From: Streptomyces sp. NRRL B-1140
GTDB lineage: Bacteria > Actinomycetota > Actinomycetes > Streptomycetales > Streptomycetaceae
Direction: 5' to 3'
DNA: 64,000 nt
Assembly (NCBI RefSeq): GCF_001280065.1
Contig: NZ_LGEA01000162.1
Location: 1-64,000 of the forward strand
Shown here: positions 60,193 to 64,000 of the stretch, in pieces
How positions within the stretch are numbered: position 1 is the first letter of the stretch
Layout of the letters: each line of letters opens with the position of its first letter
The notes under the pieces: model-generated
The model's database searches: none
What the model was told of the DNA's origin: nothing
Seen by the model: only the letters and a program-made list of their open reading frames with translations
Position numbers and translations under genes: made by a program

Positions 60193-62523
60193 CTATCCGC
60201 CCTGTCCGCCGTCGCCTGGCTTGACCGGGTCGAACGGGTCGCCGCCACCGTCGTTCGGCGGTGTCGTCTGCGGGGTGGTGGGCGGGGTGATGCTGGGCGG
60301 GTTCGTCGACGGGGTGGCCGGCGGGGAGGACGAGGGCTTCTCCGTCGTCGGCGGCGGGGACGACGAGGGCTCCTCGGTCGTCGGCTCCTGCGTCGGCTCC
60401 TCGGTCGTGGGCTCCTGCGTGGGCGTCGGCGTCCAGGTCGGCTGGACGGCCGCGCCCTGCCGGGTCTCCAGGTCGAACTTGGTGACGTCGCCCATCACGC
60501 CGAAGGTGTACTGCGCCCAGATCCGCGCCGGGTAGTCGCCGCCGTTGATCCGGGGCTCGCCGAGCGCCTTGTACATCGGAACCTGGGCGTGGGTCTTGGC
60601 GTCCTCGCCGAACAGGCCCACCGAGGTGACCAGCTTCGGCGTGTAGCCGGTGAACCAGGCCGACTTGTTGTTGTCGGACGTTCCCGTCTTGCCCGCGACC
60701 TGCTGGCCGTCGCGCAGGGGGTTGTTGCGCACGGACGCCTGGGCGGTGCCGTCGTCGACCACGCCGGTCAGCACCGAGGTGACCGAGTCGGCGGCCTCGC
60801 GGCTGATGACCTCGTCGCCGACCGGGTCGGGCATGGTGACGTTCTGGTTGAGGTGATCGGCCGACTTGAGGATGGCCGGGGTGACCTTCCTGCCGTGGTT
60901 GTCGAGGGTCGCGTAGACACCCGCCATCTGCAGGGGGCTGGCGCCCATGCTGCCCAGGGTCTGTGCGGGCACGGCCTCCATGTTGCCGGTGTCCATGCCG
61001 AGCTTGCCCGCGACCTTCACCACTTCGGACATGCCGACGTCGACACCCATCTGCGCGAAGACGGAGTTGACGGACTTGTTCATGGCCGTCTGGACGGAGA
61101 TCGGGCCGTAGTTCCGGTCGTCCTCGTTCTCGGGGGCGAAGCCCACCTTGGTGCCGTCCTCCACGACCGGGCGCTTGCTCGTGCCGTCGTAGACCGTGTT
61201 GGCCGTGATCGGCTTGCCGTCCTGCGTCTTCGCCTGCTCCTCCAGCGCCGCGGCCAGGATGACCGGCTTGAAGGTGGAGGCCGGCTGGTAGTCGGCGCGG
61301 GTGGCGTTGTTCGTGTAGTGCTTGAAGTAGTCCTCGCCGCCGTACATCGCGACCACGGCGCCCGTCTTCGGGTTCACGGACGCGGCGCCGGCCTGGACGT
61401 CCCCGTCGACCTTGCGCTTGTCGGGGTCGAGCCTGCTGGTCAGCTGCTGCTTGACGGACTTCTCCAGCGCCGCCTGCTTCTTCTTGTCGATGTTGAGCGT
61501 GAGGGTCCAGCCGCCGGCGTTGACCATCGCCTCGGCTTCCTTGGCGTTGTCGGCCGTGCCTTCGGCGACGAGCTGCTTCTCCAGTGCCGCGTTGGCCGAG
61601 TTGACCAGGTAGCCCTTCTGGCCCTCCATGCCGGGGGCGGGCTTGGGCTCCTCCGGTTCCGGGAACTTCATGCCGGCCCGCTCGGACGCGCTCAGCCAGC
61701 CCTCGTCGACCATGTTGTCCAGGACGTAGTTCCAGCGCGCCTTCACCAGTTTCTTACCGTCCTTCGAGGCGACGGCCCAGTCGTACTGGCTGGGAGCCTG
61801 GAGGAGTGCGGCGAGGTAGGCGCCCTGCGCGACCGTGAGGTCCTGGGCGTCCTTGCGGTAGTAGGCCTGGGCGGCGGCCTGGATGCCGTAGGCGTTGCGG
61901 CCGTAGTAGCTGGTGTTGATGTAGCCGGCGAGGATGTAGTCCTTGGACTTCTCCCGGTCCAGCTTCAGCGAGATGACCATCTCCTTCAGCTTGCGCGAGA
62001 CGGTCTGTTCCTGCGTGAGGTAGTAGTTCTTGACGTACTGCTGGGTGATGGTCGAACCGCCCTGCGCGCCCCGGCCCGACAGCGTGTTGAACAGGCCGCG
62101 GGCGGTGCCCTTGAAGTCGACGCCGGAGTCCTTGAAGAAGGTCTTGTTCTCGGCGGCGACGAAGGTCAGCCGCACGCCCTTGGGGACCCGGGACAGGTCG
62201 ACGTTCTCACGGTTGACCTTGCCGTCGCGGGCCATGATCGAGCCGTCGCTGTACTTGTAGATGTTGCTCTGCCGCTTGGCGTCGGCGTTCCCCTCGGGGA
62301 TCCCGATCACCATGTACAGCACGATGAAGGCACCCATGCCCAGCAGGCACAGACCGAGGAAGGTGCCGAGGATCTTCTTCCAGGTGAAGAGCCTGCGTAT
62401 GCCGCCCTTCGCCGGCGCCTCCGACGAACGGTGGCTCTTGGGTGCCGCCCGGCGCCCGGCGCGCTGTCTGGCGCGTCTCTCTTCCGCTCGTCCCATGGGT
62501 CCGATCCGCTCCGCTTCGTTCAT
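60193..62523 (-). CDS. Bifunctional class A penicillin-binding protein (transglycosylase/transpeptidase)
   Basis: This is a 776-residue protein. The basic cytoplasmic tail (1-48) is followed by one membrane helix (about 50-72). The GT51 domain (about 90-270) has the catalytic Glu in VAAENKTFF near residue 123 and GGSTITQQYVKNYYL. The transpeptidase domain (about 350-640) has the SxxK box STFK near residue 415, SVN, and KTGT near 611. The last 90 residues are an extracellular low-complexity tail of PTQEPTTEEP and SSSPP units ending in a Gly/Asp tip. It polymerises and cross-links peptidoglycan. Start ATG 62523; ATG 62496 (MGRAEERR) is possible. Confidence 0.94.
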   Translation of the reverse strand: MNEAERIGPMGRAEERRARQRAGRRAAPKSHRSSEAPAKGGIRRLFTWKKILGTFLGLCLLGMGAFIVLYMVIGIPEGNADAKRQSNIYKYSDGSIMARDGKVNRENVDLSRVPKGVRLTFVAAENKTFFKDSGVDFKGTARGLFNTLSGRGAQGGSTITQQYVKNYYLTQEQTVSRKLKEMVISLKLDREKSKDYILAGYINTSYYGRNAYGIQAAAQAYYRKDAQDLTVAQGAYLAALLQAPSQYDWAVASKDGKKLVKARWNYVLDNMVDEGWLSASERAGMKFPEPEEPKPAPGMEGQKGYLVNSANAALEKQLVAEGTADNAKEAEAMVNAGGWTLTLNIDKKKQAALEKSVKQQLTSRLDPDKRKVDGDVQAGAASVNPKTGAVVAMYGGEDYFKHYTNNATRADYQPASTFKPVILAAALEEQAKTQDGKPITANTVYDGTSKRPVVEDGTKVGFAPENEDDRNYGPISVQTAMNKSVNSVFAQMGVDVGMSEVVKVAGKLGMDTGNMEAVPAQTLGSMGASPLQMAGVYATLDNHGRKVTPAILKSADHLNQNVTMPDPVGDEVISREAADSVTSVLTGVVDDGTAQASVRNNPLRDGQQVAGKTGTSDNNKSAWFTGYTPKLVTSVGLFGEDAKTHAQVPMYKALGEPRINGGDYPARIWAQYTFGVMGDVTKFDLETRQGAAVQPTWTPTPTQEPTTEEPTQEPTTEEPSSSPPPTTEKPSSSPPATPSTNPPSITPPTTPQTTPPNDGGGDPFDPVKPGDGGQGG

Positions 62524-62690
62524 GTGTGCTCACGCGTCACACAGGTTCGCCGCTCAGGTCAGCTCAGAAAGCTAACACCGGGAGATAAGAGATAGGGCAG
62601 CCGATCCGGCCCTTTGCGGACGTGACAATCAGCACCCATTCCCAACGGAACCGACGTTCGAGACACCCACAGGGTTGCCAGGAGCGGGAA

Positions 62691-62704
62691 AAGTGATATC
62701 ACTT
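62691..62704. promoter_or_regulatory. 14-base palindrome upstream of the SPFH gene
   Basis: AAGTGATATCACTT is a perfect dyad, strongly AT-rich for this genome, and lies 55 bases before the SPFH start codon (and 168 bases from the divergent PBP start). Its form fits a small-dimer regulator such as a GntR/YtrA type. Confidence 0.55.
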
Positions 62705-62758
62705 AGATAGACGGAAGCTAAGCAGGAGCGGCTTCCCAGGAGAAACGGGGGATCACCC

Positions 62759-63694
62759 ATGTCCACTTCGGAACCGCAGGTCACGGCCGACGTGCCCGAG
62801 ATGCCGGCGCCCCGCGTGCGGGAGTTCACCGCCCACAGCATCGGCGGCGGGCTCGCCCTGCTGCTGGGCCTGCTCGGGCTGCTGGCCGGCGCCGGGCTGA
62901 TCGCGGCCGCCACCACGCTGCACGCGGCCGGCGCGCAGGCCGCGCTGATCATCGGCGGCATCCTGGTCGCGCTCGCCGCGTTCCTCGCCATGTGCGGACT
63001 GAACATGGTCGCCCCCGGCGAGGCCCGGGTCGTCCAGCTCTTCGGCCGCTACCGGGGCACCATCCGGCAGGACGGCCTGCGCTGGGTGAACCCCTTCACC
63101 TCGCGCACGAAGATCTCGACGCGGGTGCGCAACCACGAGACCGCCGTCCTCAAGGTCAACGACGCCTACGGCAACCCGATCGAGCTCGCCGCCGTCGTGG
63201 TCTGGCGCGTGGAGGACACCGCCCAGGCCACCTTCGAGGTCGACGACTACATCGAGTTCGTCTCCACCCAGACCGAGGCGGCCGTGCGGCACATCGCCAT
63301 CGAGTACCCCTACGACGCGCACGAGGAGGACGGCCTCTCGCTGCGCGGCAACGCCGAGGAGATCACCGAGAAGCTCGCCGTGGAGCTGCACGCGCGCGTG
63401 GAGGCGGCCGGCGTGCAGATCATCGAGTCCCGCTTCACGCACCTCGCCTACGCCCCCGAGATCGCCTCGGCGATGCTCCAGCGGCAGCAGGCCGGAGCGG
63501 TGGTCGCGGCGCGGCGCCAGATCGTGGACGGCGCGGTGGGCATGGTGGAGGCCGCGATCGCCCGGATCACCGAGCGGGACATCGTGGAGCTGGACTCCGA
63601 ACGGAAGGCGGCGATGGTCTCCAATCTGATGGTGGTGCTGTGCGGTGACCGGGCCGCGCAGCCGGTCCTCAACACCGGGTCCCTCTACCAGTGA
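62759..63694 (+). CDS. SPFH/band 7 (prohibitin-like) membrane protein
   Basis: This is a 311-residue protein. ATG 62759 is preceded by an AGGAGA...GGGGG stretch. Two hydrophobic segments (about 28-48 and 55-78) anchor it. The SPFH domain follows at about 80-270: GLNMVAPGEARVVQLFGRYRG, GLRWVNPFTSRTKISTRVRN and VVWRVEDTAQATFEVDDY. The C-terminal helices (ERDIVELDSERKAAMVSNLMVVL) drive oligomerisation. These proteins organise membrane microdomains. The stop overlaps the start of the next gene (GTGA), so the pair is coupled. A palindrome in the promoter suggests regulation. Confidence 0.9.
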   Translation: MSTSEPQVTADVPEMPAPRVREFTAHSIGGGLALLLGLLGLLAGAGLIAAATTLHAAGAQAALIIGGILVALAAFLAMCGLNMVAPGEARVVQLFGRYRGTIRQDGLRWVNPFTSRTKISTRVRNHETAVLKVNDAYGNPIELAAVVVWRVEDTAQATFEVDDYIEFVSTQTEAAVRHIAIEYPYDAHEEDGLSLRGNAEEITEKLAVELHARVEAAGVQIIESRFTHLAYAPEIASAMLQRQQAGAVVAARRQIVDGAVGMVEAAIARITERDIVELDSERKAAMVSNLMVVLCGDRAAQPVLNTGSLYQ

Positions 63695-63951
63695 CGGTCC
63701 CTCCCGAAAGCCAGGGCCCGCAGCGCCGGCCGCAGCAGCAGCGCAAGCAGGTGCTGCTGCGGCTGGATCCCGCGGTGTACGAGGCGCTCGCGCGATGGGC
63801 CGGGGACGAGCTGCGGTCGGCCAACGCGCAGATCGAGTTCCTGCTCCGGAAGGCACTGGCGGAGGCGGGGCGCCTGCCGCGGGATACCGGGCCCCTGCCC
63901 CGGCGGGGGCGGCCTCCGGCGGGGCCCGCCTCCGGCCCGCCGTCGGCCTGA
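63691..63951 (+). CDS. Small ribbon-helix-helix-like protein coupled to the SPFH gene
   Basis: This is an 86-residue protein. GTG 63691 overlaps the SPFH stop by four bases. The core KQVLLRLDPAVYEALARWAGDELRSANAQIEFLLRKAL has the strand-helix-helix pattern of Arc/MetJ-type DNA-binding proteins (about residues 19-56), flanked by basic and Pro-rich tails. It may bind DNA as a dimer. Pairing with an SPFH gene is common in actinomycetes, but its role is unknown. The remaining 49 bases of the window hold nothing that I can support. Confidence 0.75.
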   Translation: MTVPPESQGPQRRPQQQRKQVLLRLDPAVYEALARWAGDELRSANAQIEFLLRKALAEAGRLPRDTGPLPRRGRPPAGPASGPPSA

Positions 63952-64000
63952 CCACCCGGGCCGCACCGCTGTTACCAAAGCGTGACAACACGCTCCGACC

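Overview
The window looks like a piece of a Streptomyces chromosome. GC content and third-position GC are very high throughout. It carries a WhiB-type regulator, three GHKL/SpoIIE-type regulators, light-dependent carotenoid genes, a class F sortase, DUF1707, DUF4245 and SPOR proteins, and the actinobacterial polyphosphate glucokinase. I see no rRNA, tRNA, CRISPR array, insertion sequence or integrase.

Region 1 (1-6.6 kb) is a toxin/immunity locus. It holds the C-terminal part of a polymorphic toxin ending in a PD-(D/E)xK-type nuclease, a translationally coupled immunity candidate, a stand-alone Imm49 gene, an Imm49 pseudogene with an in-frame stop, and a DUF1444-like/Imm49 fusion. A 37-bp relic shows that the module next to the fusion gene was duplicated and then decayed. 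Region 2 (6.6-18 kb) holds regulators and small metabolic genes: a PAS-GAF-PP2C-ATPase phosphatase, an anti-sigma-type ATPase, a NUDIX hydrolase, a SPOR protein, GntR, a septum-formation-family membrane protein, LysR beside an SDR, and MarR divergent from an MMPL exporter across two palindromes.

Region 3 (18-33.7 kb) is a light-inducible isorenieratene-type carotenoid and photoprotection locus. The units are SDR-photolyase, crtE-crtI-crtB-Rieske, convergent crtY-crtT-crtU, the B12-dependent MerR regulator litR divergent from the ECF sigma gene litS, then a DUF4397 surface protein, a class F sortase and a zinc anti-sigma factor. Four units (SDR-phr, crtE, crtY, DUF4397) share one upstream composite element, GCATCCGNN-N15-GAA, at identical spacing. 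This is a candidate LitS promoter regulon. The litR-litS gap carries 11-bp direct repeats and a perfect 13-bp inverted repeat, a plausible LitR operator.

Region 4 (33.8-43.5 kb) is a defence island on the minus strand: hsdM-hsdS-hsdR, an overlapping HExxH metallopeptidase (DUF45/YgjP type), and a MutL/MORC-like GHKL ATPase with a C-terminal PD-(D/E)xK-like nuclease domain. An 841-bp stretch without a recognisable gene separates it from conserved core genes.

Region 5 (44.3-64 kb) is chromosomal core: ychF, a DUF6542 protein, ppgK, ispH, xseA-xseB, a RutE-like nitroreductase, a DUF4245 protein, glpX, a WhiB-like protein, a DUF1707 protein, class I and class II fumarases, a DUF402 protein, a GAF-PP2C-ATPase phosphatase behind a sigma-B-like promoter, a bifunctional penicillin-binding protein, and an SPFH protein coupled to a small ribbon-helix-helix-like protein. 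From memory, this gene order resembles the S. coelicolor SCO5039-SCO5060 neighbourhood. If so, regions 3 and 4 are accessory relative to that strain.
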